From Diphasiastrum complanatum (Eukaryota; Streptophyta; Lycopodiopsida; Lycopodiales; Lycopodiaceae): DNA of 64,000 nt. The notes below the pieces were generated by a model. The model saw nothing but the letters and a program-made list of their open reading frames with translations. It was not told where the DNA came from and ran no database searches. How positions within the stretch are numbered: the stretch's first letter is position 1; each line of letters begins with the position of its first letter. Position numbers and translations under genes: made by a program. Of the stretch, positions 12,105 to 23,789 are shown one piece after another. The stretch lies in contig CM055103.1 of the NCBI GenBank assembly GCA_029204225.1, positions 26,526,293 to 26,590,292 on the forward strand. The letters are read 5' to 3'.

Positions 12105-13181
12105 CTAGCCTTCTGAAGCATCTTCTTTGCCAATACCCTGAAGTGCTGAGAACATTTTGCGCCTAGAACCAACAGCAGAAATGCCCATCTCACGGAGATC
12201 CTCCAGAGTTAATAGAGGCAGAACGTCGTGATCAACCTCATGTAGTTCGAATTGTTTGGCATATTTACTCATCCCAAGAGTATCTAACCATTTCTGCACA
12301 CCCACTGCCAAAGAAGTTGTTTCATCTGCGCCTGACCAATTTGTCAAAATGCCAATGTTTGCTTCACTATGGTCCTTCTCAGTATTGCCGGAAGGAGCTA
12401 GCCCAACTTCAGCCAATATCTTCTGATCACCCATGTTCAAATCACTGTAAACATTTATGTAGGGCACAGAGGCCTCTCCATTAATTCCAATAAATCCCGC
12501 TTGCTGGTTGGCACTTGTTTGCAGCTTGGAGCTGTGCTCCTTTTGAGAATCAGGAACTTTAAGATGCCGATCCCAAGTATCAGATATGCACTTGCGTGGA
12601 AAACCTGACAATTTTCCAGGAGTTTTGTTGATAATTGGCGACCTTTGGATGTTAGCAATTACATTAGGTGCATTGCGCATTGGGCTTTCTTTAGCTTTTC
12701 CTTCTCTAATCACCAGTGGCATATTAACAAGTGCACTCCGGCGTCGGCGCCCTTGCTTGCCTTTCTTGAAAGAGCTGGGAGAGATCATGTGATTCTTACT
12801 AAATCTCCAGTGAGCCTGCATACCATCCTTACTTTGGTTTTCATCAGAATCTACTTCGTCACCGTCATTACCTGCATTGATCTGAAATGAGCTCTGCTTA
12901 TCATGAGAAACATCCTGCAATTGTGTGCTTGTCACAAGCTTGTCCGAGTCAGTCTTAGCTTCAGGCGATCCATCTTCGGCAAACATTCCCTGAGATAATT
13001 GATGCAACGGGGTTTGTTCAAGAGAATCATTCATGTTGAGCTTCCTCTTCTTACGTTTAAGAGGCTTTTCCATAAGGAGTGGCAAAGCATAATAACCCAA
13101 TTCCCCCAATCTGACATTTGGCCTCCGAAGCCTTTTTGAAGATCCAGTATCATAATCTTCAAACTGCTGAAAGATCCCCAT
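12105..13181 (-). CDS. Plant SAM-domain protein
   Basis: A 358-residue product if translation starts at 13181; the frame is open to 13235 (376 residues). The C-terminal ~65 residues form a sterile alpha motif domain: a helix from GVQKWLDTLGMSKYAKQF, then LLTLEDLREMGI and GSRRKMFSAL, the usual EH-surface signature. Near the N-terminus, SKRLRRPNVRLGELG matches the KRxRRPSVRLG box of Arabidopsis SAM proteins such as At5g23680, followed by a basic KRKKRKL nuclear-localisation-like stretch. The middle is Ser/Asp-rich and probably disordered. SAM domains usually mediate protein-protein contacts; the specific role here is unknown. ATCTTTCAG at the very 5' end could be a splice acceptor, so a further upstream exon is possible. 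Two repeat arrays and paired ABREs lie upstream. Confidence 0.85.
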   Translation of the reverse strand: MGIFQQFEDYDTGSSKRLRRPNVRLGELGYYALPLLMEKPLKRKKRKLNMNDSLEQTPLHQLSQGMFAEDGSPEAKTDSDKLVTSTQLQDVSHDKQSSFQINAGNDGDEVDSDENQSKDGMQAHWRFSKNHMISPSSFKKGKQGRRRRSALVNMPLVIREGKAKESPMRNAPNVIANIQRSPIINKTPGKLSGFPRKCISDTWDRHLKVPDSQKEHSSKLQTSANQQAGFIGINGEASVPYINVYSDLNMGDQKILAEVGLAPSGNTEKDHSEANIGILTNWSGADETTSLAVGVQKWLDTLGMSKYAKQFELHEVDHDVLPLLTLEDLREMGISAVGSRRKMFSALQGIGKEDASEG

Positions 13182-13296
13182 TGCACATCCAAATGCCTTC
13201 AAACACCTCAATAACTCCAATCCAATTAGTAGCAATGTAAAAAGAAGTGTCTCTTAGTTCCTGAGTGTTACCAATGCTGGGTGATACCCTATAGAT

Positions 13297-13546
13297 GATG
13301 CCAATGTCTTCTCACCAGTAGATTGTTTGTGCTTCTCCAAAGCTTAAGCTTTTGTTGGATTGCTCACTCGTTCTAGCAAAGCCCAGCATGAAGCTCAACA
13401 CCACACCCAATGCAAATTGATGCCCTAACTTCTGTTGATGCCAACGTCCTTCACCAGTAGACTGCTTGTGCCCATCCAACACTTTAAGCTTTTAGTAAAT
13501 TCCTGCCTCATTCTGGCAAAACACAGCGTGGAGTCAAACCTTACAA
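13297..13546. repeat. 140-bp tandem duplication upstream of the SAM gene
   Basis: Units start at 13297 and 13437 with GATGCCAAYGTC and share the CACCAGTAGA and AAGCTTTT blocks with moderate divergence. It lies in the leader, first intron or proximal promoter of the minus-strand SAM gene. Confidence 0.75.
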
Positions 13547-13720
13547 AACTATGATGGGTAACGTGATCCCAAAAAATAACAAAGTGATAAGCGAGATATC
13601 CAACATAATCAAGGCCATAAGCATCTGAGCTGAATTCTAAATTTGCAAAGTGCTCTTTCAACCAAAAATTCACAAATAGTTGGAAAACAAACAGTCATAT
13701 GTCAAGATACAAAGGAGATT

Positions 13721-14073
13721 TGCTCTCATCAATGATCAAATTCGCAGTTTTTGTCGTGAAACTCCAGAAGATCCTAAAGAAGAAAACCTCTGACTTCTAA
13801 TCAACCAACCTTTAGAAACTGGCTCCTTTGCCAAACTTGCTCTCATCACATATGCACTCTTTTGCATCAAACTATGGCCTTTGAAGATCCAAGCGAAAAA
13901 AAGACCTCTGATTTCTGACGAACACACCAGAGACTAGCTCTTTTGCCTAACTTGCTCTCACGGCTAGTCAACTCAGCAGTCTTTTGCATAAAGCTACAGC
14001 CTTGGAAGAGAAAATGAAGAAAATCTCTTATTTTTTACCAACCCACCTCAGAAAATTAGCTCCTCTGCCTCTC
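13721..14073. repeat. About 115-bp tandem array, three copies
   Basis: Units start at about 13721, 13838 and 13953, each with TGCTCTC, then a TTTTGCAT-like block, then CTCTGA/CTCTTA and a CTTTTGCCTAA-like end. Moderate divergence. A second repeat array in the SAM gene leader. Confidence 0.7.
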
Positions 14074-14310
14074 CTGTGTCTCCAATCGAGAAAACCCAAC
14101 TCAGGAGTCCGCAACCCCCAAAAGCTCCTTCCTTCCCCCAACACCTGCACAGCGACGCCAAAAGACAAGAGACGGCGTTTCAAAATCATGTTCTTCCCGC
14201 AAATGCGCAAAACTGCAGCATTTGGCTTCCCACCCACATGTCCCTTTCTGAGCGTCCGTCTCAGATAAGATGGAGGGACAGTGTCGGATGGCAAAAGCTA
14301 TTGGATATCT

Positions 14311-14335
14311 GACACGTGTCAATATGGCACGTGGC
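14311..14335 (-). promoter_or_regulatory. Paired G-box/ABRE elements upstream of the SAM gene
   Basis: CACGTG at 14313-14318 lies within ACGTGTC and CACGTG at 14328-14333 lies within ACGTGGC. Both fit the abscisic-acid response element core, 15 bp apart. They sit just beyond a GC-richer block (14080-14290) that could be the first exon or 5' UTR of the minus-strand SAM gene. bZIP or bHLH binding is inferred from the motif alone. Confidence 0.5.
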
Positions 14336-14339
14336 TAGC

Positions 14340-16323
14340 ATCCAGGCAAGCCTCTCAAAATTTAGACAAAAAAGACAAATATATTGATGAGATGAATATA
14401 CAAAGTACAGATTCCTTTAACCAAATATTTGAATTTTGTACCAAAAAAGGAGAATTTGGGCGACCATTCTCGAGAACCTTTACTTAGTGTTTCTTGAAGG
14501 CCCCGGGGACCAGGCTACCAGGTTTTATGATGTCTTTTTGTTTTTGGGGAAATCTTTTTTTAGCTTTGTTGTTGTATCCATAATTTGTTATGATGATATG
14601 TCACTCTTAGGTGAATTTGAACATTAAAATGATTTCTTTTTTTGAATTTTTTTTAATGATCTGAATGTCATGCTTATGCAAAGCCTCTTGTGATAGATCA
14701 CCTTGTTTCTATTGTATGTCCTCATTTTGGTGACTAAGGCCTACGTGCCCCACCGACAATTATCTTTCTCGATTAGAGATAACATAACTGTTGATGCTAC
14801 CCCACTTACAATTACATAACTAGTTCAATGAACAACAACTGAATTAGTGTTTTTTATTGCCTTTCTTAATTGAGCTGAAATGGCACGGTGAACTAATATA
14901 ATGAGTGGCCAATGAAGCGCAGATAGCGTTTATTCCTCATATATGCAAGCAAAGTGAACACGCATCCCATACCATGTCTCTCTCCTACAATCTCACCTCA
15001 AGAGGGACTTGACATCAAGCTTCCCAAGAGCATCCACCTCCCACAACAATTACGACCCCCTTCAACAAGAGTAGCACAACACCAACAACTTTTTGTAGAT
15101 ATAGGGAGCCAATATTGTGGCCTAGAATTGAAGTCATGCTCAAATCTATTGTGATTCACTCTCTCTTTCCATGTTACTATTTTTCCCACTTCAAAGTCTC
15201 CAATTTTCAAGTTCATCTTTTTGAGTTCACCATATCTAATTTCACTTCACAATTTTCATCACTTGTACTATCTTGACCACTTGGACAAGAGTGTTGCAAT
15301 CATAGTAATAGAGACTTTAGATTTGTTTTAAGATTTGCTCATGGGACAAAGCCCAAACCTATTACCCATTATAAAAGGCCTAATTTTGAAACTTTTGTCC
15401 TTTGCCCCCTTGTTTGTTATGAGCCTAACCATTTCAAACTTCTAGGTTTCATCTCACATGTTTTTCCATATATATGCTTTTTAAAAACTTTTTATCTTAT
15501 CATATCATTCAACTTCATTGCCCTCAATTGAAAAGTGATGAGAGGTTATAAATTTTCAAATCATATTTGTGTCAATCATGAATGCTTTTAATATTTCACC
15601 TAAAAATTCGGTATTTGATTCACTACTTTTATATATTTCACTTTAAGTTTGATGCTTAATTCACCTTATTAATCTAAAGAGCAAGTCCTCGTAATGGCCT
15701 TCAATCAATAGTGCACCCAACAAACCTATAGAACAACTAGCTTTTAAACAGTGCGTAGTGAGTTACTCATCAACCTGATAGATCCTTATTTGCATGGTGT
15801 TTTGTAGCTGAAACATTTGCTTACAACAAAACGACTTCTCTCGACAGATGCACCATTGTTAGATAAAAATAACCTCCCTTTCATATATCTAACCATAAAA
15901 TTGTAATTGTTTTATCCCCTCTCTAAAAGGAAAGCACATGTCTTTCAAAATCAATGTCTAGAGAATTGGACTTATTAGATAACCATTCATACCCTAAGTG
16001 TGCGATCTTGAGATTAAAAAAGCAAATATTTTCATAAAATTTTCAAAGACAAAGATCTAGAAATATCAAGCATGCTACTTTTTACTTTTTGTGATAAAGA
16101 AAATATGTAAATATATGCTTGTGAAGTAATTTAGCATAGATAATCGCTTTGATCTATATATGGAGGCTAGTTGTGAAAATAGTGCATTATACTGAAAGGA
16201 AATTACTTATCATGAGAATTTTGAGAGCCTCATTTGGTTTAATTTTAACAAGCCTAACTGTTGCATTGTGTTCATGAGCTTAGTTGTGTTATGCAAAATA
16301 CTATTGAAGAACATTGGTGTTTG

Positions 16324-16326
<3 letters not shown>
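14340..16326. other. AT-rich gene-free stretch
   Basis: No gene supported. Around 14980-15010 the minus strand reads like a polypurine/LTR junction, but no element can be assembled. Nothing else is recognised. Confidence 0.45.

Positions 16327-16366
<40 letters not shown>
16327..16366 (+). repeat. (GT)n microsatellite
   Basis: About 20 GT units directly abutting the first copy of a 147-bp tandem duplication. Confidence 0.9.
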
Positions 16367-16367
<1 letters not shown>

Positions 16368-16670
16368 GGCATTGAGCATGGAACGTCACCAACAAACACA
16401 AGGATATTTTCCGACATGATTTTGGGCGAAGACAACAAATTCATGTGGATGCATTACTATTGGACTTTAGAACAAGGAAGGAAGGTACGAGTCTTTTGTC
16501 ATCTACCAAGTGTTGGCATTGAGCATGGAACATCACCAACAAACACAAGGATATTTTCAAATTCAAAGATTGCCCAAAATCATGTGGAAAGGAAGACAAA
16601 AAATTCATCTGGATGCAGGACTTTAGAATCAAGGAAGGAAGATACGAGCCTTTTGTCATCTACCAAGTTC
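16364..16670 (+). repeat. 147-bp tandem duplication
   Basis: Units start at 16364 and 16511 with TGTTGGCATTGAGCATGGAA and share TTTTGTCATCTACCAAG near their ends. The second carries a short insertion. One frame reads GIEHGTSPTNTRIF in both copies, but no family is recognised. Confidence 0.85.
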
Positions 16671-17321
16671 AAGTTCACAAGCATGATGGGCTTGATTTTT
16701 TATCAATACAAATATCTGGATGGACTCAAGAGGATAGAAAAGAGGTGATTTTACACTCATCTTCATCCTTTCTACTTCCAGTTTAATGTTGATGACATTA
16801 GTATGGTTGCTTAATGGTGATGACATTGTTTTCAATTTATATAGTGAAAGGAGTCTTGATAGGATCTTGTATGATCTTACTCAAATCTTTGAGATGAAAG
16901 ATATATGTCAAAGATAAGGAAATGTAAACATCAAGATATTATCTTGGCTTGTAGGCACAACATGCAAAATTCTAGTACTAGGCATTGATCCTTGGCAATG
17001 AGATTTATTGTGGCAAAACATGGCAACTAGAGTTTTCGACATGGATCTTGGAGGATCATCAGTCAATCCATCATGCATTTCAAGTTTAGATCTAAAAAGG
17101 AGAGCAAAATAATATTAGTTTTCCCACCTACTTGCCCTTAAGTTTATGTTGGATGAGATAGATGATTGTTGCTACTTCATTTCTTATGATGTTCATGTTT
17201 TATGTGGTGTATTCACTTGGAGTGTGGTACAAAGGGCAAAGCCAAACCTGGACTTTATAATCATGAGAAAAGTGCAAATACAACTCATGATAACATGTGT
17301 ACTATTGATTAGCAATGTTCC
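16671..17321. other. Gene-free stretch
   Basis: No recognisable feature. Short frames here look like repeat debris. Confidence 0.4.
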
Positions 17322-17768
17322 TTGATGGCTAGTCCAGATGAAAAATATAAAGGGAGAATAGAAGTCCAAATGTTGTCTCATTTTCCTATTGCTAAAGTTT
17401 TAGAGTGGAGTGCTTCTGCTACCATGACTACCATTGCAGCATGCACTTTAAAGAGAGATCCTTTTAAGTTTGCAAGTTATGTTGCCAGTGTGAGAGTTGC
17501 TAATGTGTTGGGTTCCATTTCTCTGCAATGTTGGTGTGAGGTGATAGCCTCATTGATGGAACTAATAGCTATAGAATGTGTTCATGATATGTTTGCTACT
17601 AGTGAGGGTAGAATTATAATGTTGAGGGTTATAGTTGTTTTGAAGCTCCCTACCAGAGGTAAAACAACTCAAAAAATGCTTGGAAAAAAGGAGCTTTCAG
17701 ATGTTAAGCCATATATTAGAGAAGACAAGCTTAATACATTATCTAGCTTTATTATAGAAAAATGTTGA
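17322..17768 (+). CDS. Unrecognised 148-residue open frame
   Basis: Open frame of 148 residues starting MMASPDEKYKGRIEV, with a mildly hydrophobic centre and a basic C-terminal third. I recognise no family or domain, and no introns or promoter are evident. It could be transposon debris or a chance frame; it is listed only because it is long for this AT-rich background. Confidence 0.2.
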   Translation: MMASPDEKYKGRIEVQMLSHFPIAKVLEWSASATMTTIAACTLKRDPFKFASYVASVRVANVLGSISLQCWCEVIASLMELIAIECVHDMFATSEGRIIMLRVIVVLKLPTRGKTTQKMLGKKELSDVKPYIREDKLNTLSSFIIEKC

Positions 17769-18929
17769 CATAAAATGGATGGAGTACTTGCATTGGGTCC
17801 AAGAAATTTTGACATGGAGGGTGCATTCACCTAGGTTATTATGTGAATGGATGTAATTTTCTAGATTGGGCCCTTTGGACCCTTGAGTGAATCGAGAGAT
17901 AGACTAAATATTTCACTACCAATGAAGCCCAACAGTTGGAGTTTGCCATTTCTTTGAACAAAATTGTCATGGATTGTTGGTCATTCCATCTTTCAATATA
18001 TTGGAGGCAACCCTTTATTTGCCACAAAGGTCAAGGTGGATTATGGGTACATTCTATATAGGGGAAGGGCCTAGAGCTGGGGCCTTCCTTAATGTAATAA
18101 CCACCAAGTTTTTGTTTTAATACTTTATATATAAAAAGTCAAACAAGCATTTTGTGTGTAAGGCCCTATCACATTTCAAAAAATAGAAAGTGGCATCTTA
18201 TGTGTAGTTGTTTTTGTGTTTAGAAAACATCTTCAAGTGACCGATTGTGCCATGTAAGAGTCTCTCCAAATTCAAAGGAAAAAAAGGTGGCACTATTTCC
18301 AAGGAGAGCATCTTTTTCTAACTAAAAAGGTGCTCTCTTTTGAAATAGTGCCACAAAGATGTTACCTAGTACCTTCAACCTAGGTTTCATTGATTAGTTT
18401 GGATAGATCTAGGCCAGAGAAAATGGTTGGAGAGATCCATGGGATGAGTATATGATAGTGTAGTACAAGATCAAATTGATGATAAAATTGTTGTTATAGT
18501 GGAAAATATCATCTTACCAAGAGTGTAGAAGTATGTCACTAATTTCCACATTTGTCATGTCTTAATCTAGATTACTAGCACTAAAATGAAATTTGTGAGC
18601 TTTTTAAAACAAAAAATTCCACTCTTGCAATAATCTATCATCTTCTTATAGCTGGGCCATTATATTTTATTTGTTGCTTTTAATTTATTCTTATAACAAC
18701 ATGTTGATATATGGTTTGGTTATTTGTTTGCCTTGCTAAAAAAAAAAGGTTTCTAAACATTTTAGCACAATGCTCACATTGAAAAAACACCTAACTGGGA
18801 CTTGTGCAAGGAATAAAAAGTAGAAGGATAGATATGGAGAGGAGGCAAGAGTATCAAAATCTCAAGATCCAACACATTCCCTAGTCTTTATTATTTACAA
18901 ATAGGATTTTGATGCTAAGAATGCTTCTT
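17769..18929. other. Gene-free stretch with one strong hairpin
   Basis: Apart from the inverted repeat at 18287-18354, no gene or element is recognised. Confidence 0.45.
18287..18354. repeat. 31-bp inverted repeat with 6-nt loop
   Basis: Arms 18287-18317 and 18324-18354 both read GTGGCACTATTTC towards the loop on opposite strands and pair with about four mismatches. Compact, with no extension of pairing beyond the arms. Could be a small MITE relic or a hairpin RNA; too short for a usual plant microRNA precursor. Confidence 0.7.
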
Positions 18930-19007
18930 GGTTTCCAAGGGGAGGCTCGAACCTGAGACCAAAGAAATTTTGGATGTCAAGCTAACCAACTGAGCCAGAA
19001 TGGAGGG
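18930..19007 (-). mobile_element. tRNA-derived SINE head
   Basis: On the minus strand an A box, TGGCTCAGTTGG (18986-18997), is followed by a B box, GGTTCGAGCC (18944-18953): the two internal RNA polymerase III promoter elements. The sequence between cannot fold into a good anticodon arm and there is no matched acceptor stem, so this is a SINE or tRNA relic rather than a working tRNA gene. The SINE body may continue to about 18750, but its end is not clear. Confidence 0.6.
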
Positions 19008-19292
19008 ATCCATACTTAAAAGAACATATCAAAGCATGGTATTGTGAGCATGAAATGCAAAGATAAGCTACCAAAAGATGACATACCTTATGCCCTCAAT
19101 CACCAGATCTCACACTCTTTTCATAGAAAGTTTTGCAAGATAGCATATATTACAGCAGCAGACGACTATTTAGAACTCGTTGACGGACGACCGACGATCT
19201 AGGTGACAACCGATGGTTTAGGAGGAAAGGTGATGGTCATTGATGGGTGGCCGATGTATGTGTGAGTATTCATGAGAGTGCGTATATCTGAT
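19008..19292. other. Spacer
   Basis: Short gene-free interval between the SINE-like head and a tandem array. Nothing recognised. Confidence 0.4.
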
Positions 19293-20075
19293 GCACGTTT
19301 CGCTATGAGTACTGAATCATCTGGAGCCCGTTTTAGTTCTGTGGGTTCTTCTCAACATGTAGCATAGGATGGAATAGAGGTTCAAAAAATGGACTCCGTT
19401 CGGCGACATTGGACCAATTCTCAGGAATGTTGGAAAGTAGTCCATTTATTGGCATTGGCCCCGACAGAAAGGACAAACAGCATAGAAATTTAGCTGCAAA
19501 TGGTCCTGTGGGTTCATGTCGAGCCTACAAATCTGTGGACACCTCCCATATTAAGTTCTGACCGTTTTTTACTGAATCCGACCAATTTCTGGCTTGACGG
19601 GCCTAGAATCTTGGCACTACGTTTAGGGTTTACGGTTCGGACGCACATTTCGCTATGAGTACTAAAAAGTAGTCCATTTAGTGGCATTCCCCCCGATTGA
19701 AAGGGCATTTTTGAACAAACGACATCAAAATTGAGTTGTAAATGGTCCTGTGGGTTCGTGTTGAGCCCACAAACGTGTGGACATCTCCCATTTGAAGTTC
19801 TGTCCGTTTTTGACTTAATCCAACCAATAGCACTACGTTTAGGATTTTTGGTTCAGACGCACATTTCCGGACGCACGTTTTGTGTGAATACTGAACCATT
19901 TGGAGCCCAATTTAGTGCTGTACGTTTGTATCGGCGTCGTGCAGCACAGGACGGAATAGATGGTCTGAAAAACGGACTTCGTTCTGCGACAATGGACCGA
20001 TTCTCGGGGATGTTGGAAAGTAGTCCACTTAGTGGCATTTCCCTCGACAAAAAGGTCGTTTTTGAACAAACGACG
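19293..20075 (+). repeat. Tandem array, full unit about 344 bp, three partial copies
   Basis: Units begin with a GCACRTTTCGCTATGAGTAC-like block at about 19293, 19640 and 19856. The first is complete; the second has lost about 120 bp near its start; the third is partial. Shared blocks include GTTGGAAAGTAGTCCA and AATGGTCCTGTGGGTTC. Satellite-like, with no coding sense. Confidence 0.8.
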
Positions 20076-21844
<1,769 letters not shown>

Positions 21845-22305
21845 AGATGCATTAACGACACATGAAGAAGGAACTACTGATGTTTTGGTACACTGATGTT
21901 TTGTTACCAGGAAAGTTCAAATCGTTGCTAAAATGAATAAACTGAACCAGACTTTCAAACGGGATGACTTCACCGAATTCTGAACTGTGCGTAATTTGAA
22001 TGCTAGATGGTTCCAAATTCAGGGACAATGTGAAATAGCCAATAAAAGACATTGAAGTGGGCCCGGGCAAATTTATGACTGGCAGAATTAGTGCATCTAA
22101 ACCATATTCAACTTCTCATACGCCTTCACAAACAAAAGCATAGTACTAAAGAGCATCCAGGTTGCTGCAAAATAGTTACAAATTAGTCAATAATAGGAAT
22201 CCTTGAGTTATTGTTAAAAATTAGCTAGATGCTGACCAGACTTTAAAAACACACGAGATTAGTAGCAATTGCAGTGCTTTTGACCCTCCTTAAAAAGCCT
22301 CTTTG
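21845..22305. repeat. Direct duplication, copy 1, carrying exon 2 of the small membrane-protein gene
   Basis: About 461 bp, nearly identical to 23329-23788 in the same orientation. It contains 3' flank, exon 2 (22097-22164) and 141 bp of intron. Differences are scattered point changes and one short indel near 21874. Confidence 0.95.
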
Positions 22306-22717
22306 CTAAATACGTTTTTACATATGATTCCATCGCCATGAAATTTGGTGGTTCTGGAGCAACGGACAACGATGAGGAAAAACGTGTACACAAATCACTA
22401 CGATCAATGTTCCCAGCTCAGTCTGCAACACCATTGCGCATCATTTACTCAGGCACTACATCCGTTGTAGCTAGAAATGCTTCTTCATAAGAACAATCAG
22501 CTGAGCTTCCTCAACGTCTCTTTCTCGCAAAAGCGATAGTTGCATTACCAGAGAAGAATGTGATCAGGATCGAGATCAGGATCGCTGAAGATGGTGTTGA
22601 GGAACCTGGTGCTGGGTATTCTCCTAGGTTTGCTTTCCAAGGAAAGTGGTTGATCTGGTTTTGTTCCCGATGGGCATTGAGGCTTGGAAATCCTTGAAAA
22701 GTGCCTTCAGCGGCCAT
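22097..22717 (-). CDS. Small single-pass membrane protein, two exons
   Basis: Predicted exons on the minus strand are 22717-22549 and 22164-22097, joined through a GT..AG intron of 384 bp, encoding 78 residues. The start ATGGCCGCT has a strong plant context and follows a CT-rich leader. The splice joins two hydrophobic halves (AILISILITFFS and ATWMLFSTMLLF) into one transmembrane helix around residues 45-69, followed by a short tail KAYEKLNMV. That in-frame union of a helix is good evidence the intron is real. The N-terminal 44 residues are polar with Pro/Gly near the membrane. I do not recognise the family. Exon 2 exists a second time upstream (23647-23580), where one leucine of the helix becomes proline. 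Confidence 0.55.
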
Positions 22718-23079
22718 ACTCTCTTCATTGTTAATACTATGGTGTTGTCGGTCCTTGTTGCTTCTGAATTTTTCTTTCCATCTCGGGGGGCTCAAGGAGA
22801 TCCGACAGCAGCAGTCCAAAATAAAAAGCTGCAAGCCGCCGATAAGCAATGGAAGAGATCACATAATGGTCAATTTCAAAATAGACTGAATCTTTTGAAA
22901 CCGAAAACAGAGGGGAAAGATTTGAGCCTTTTTTAGTTGAAATGAATCGTGAGAGAGAGACCCGCCTGCTCGCGAGAGAGAGAGACCAGCATGTTGCTGC
23001 TCGCGATCCAGAGAGAGAGACCTGAGAGAAGAGAGAGACTTGCCTGATGCGAGAGAGAAAGAGAGAGATCTTGGAATGT

Positions 23080-23149
<70 letters not shown>
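22718..23149 (-). promoter_or_regulatory. CT-rich 5' leader with (CT)n microsatellite
   Basis: On the minus strand a (CT)n run (23083-23149) is followed by many shorter TCTCTCTC blocks and then the predicted start at 22717. This resembles pyrimidine-rich plant 5' UTRs. One short upstream frame starting MERKIQK ends about 40 bp before the main ATG and could reduce translation. Confidence 0.4.
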
Positions 23150-23151
<2 letters not shown>

Positions 23152-23299
23152 GGAGAATCTTGATTTGAATTAGGACATGTGTGAGCTTGTGTATATGTAG
23201 TAAAGAAAATAGGCTTGTATGTGTGTGCAAATGTATTGTATGCATGAATAAACAAAGAGGAGGGTCTAGGTGTGTGACATAGGGTTGTAGACTGGCTTA

Positions 23300-23328
23300 A
23301 CACCACCCTTACACTCTCTCTCTAAAAT
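23300..23328. repeat. Recurrent terminus CCCTTACA(CT)n
   Basis: TTAACACCACCCTTACAC followed by CTCTCTCT. Similar junctions occur at 29042-29066 (TTAACAACATCCCTTACA then TA repeats) and, on the minus strand, at about 29614-29650 (AGCAACCCTTACAC then CTCTCT). Likely the end of an unidentified element family that joins microsatellites. Confidence 0.45.
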
Positions 23329-23788
23329 AGATGCATTAACGACACATGAAGAAGGAACTACTGTGTTTTGGTACACTGATGTTTTGTTACCAGGAAAGTT
23401 CAAATCGTTGCTAAAATGAATAAACTGAACCAGACTTTCAAATGGGATGACTTCACCGAATTCTGAACTGTGCGTAATTTGAATGCTAAATGGTTCCAAA
23501 TTCTGGGACAATGTGAAATAGCCAATAAAAGACATTGAAGTGGGCCCGGGCAAATTTATGACTGGCAGAATTAGTGCATCTAAACCATATTCAACTTCTC
23601 ATACGCCTTCACAAACAAAAGCATAGTACTAAAGGGCATCCAGGTTGCTGCAAAATAGTTACAAATTAGTCAATAATAGGAACCCTTGAATTATTGTTAA
23701 AAATTAGCTAGATGCTGACCAGACTTTAAAAACACATGATATTAGTAGCAATTGCAGTGCTTTTGACCCCCCTTAAAAAGCCTCTTTG
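23329..23788. repeat. Direct duplication, copy 2, with a duplicate exon 2
   Basis: Nearly identical to 21845-22305 and placed upstream of the gene's own leader. The duplicate exon (23647-23580, minus) keeps acceptor and stop but changes CTC to CCC in the transmembrane helix. Its right edge abuts the truncated Helitron frame. Confidence 0.95.
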
Positions 23789-23789
23789 A

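Noticed and set aside
14028-14294. 88-residue minus frame as first coding exon of the SAM gene
   Set aside because: No similarity to known N-termini of plant SAM proteins; more likely 5' UTR or promoter of higher GC content.
18930-19007. Functional tRNA gene
   Set aside because: A and B boxes are good but acceptor and anticodon stems do not pair.
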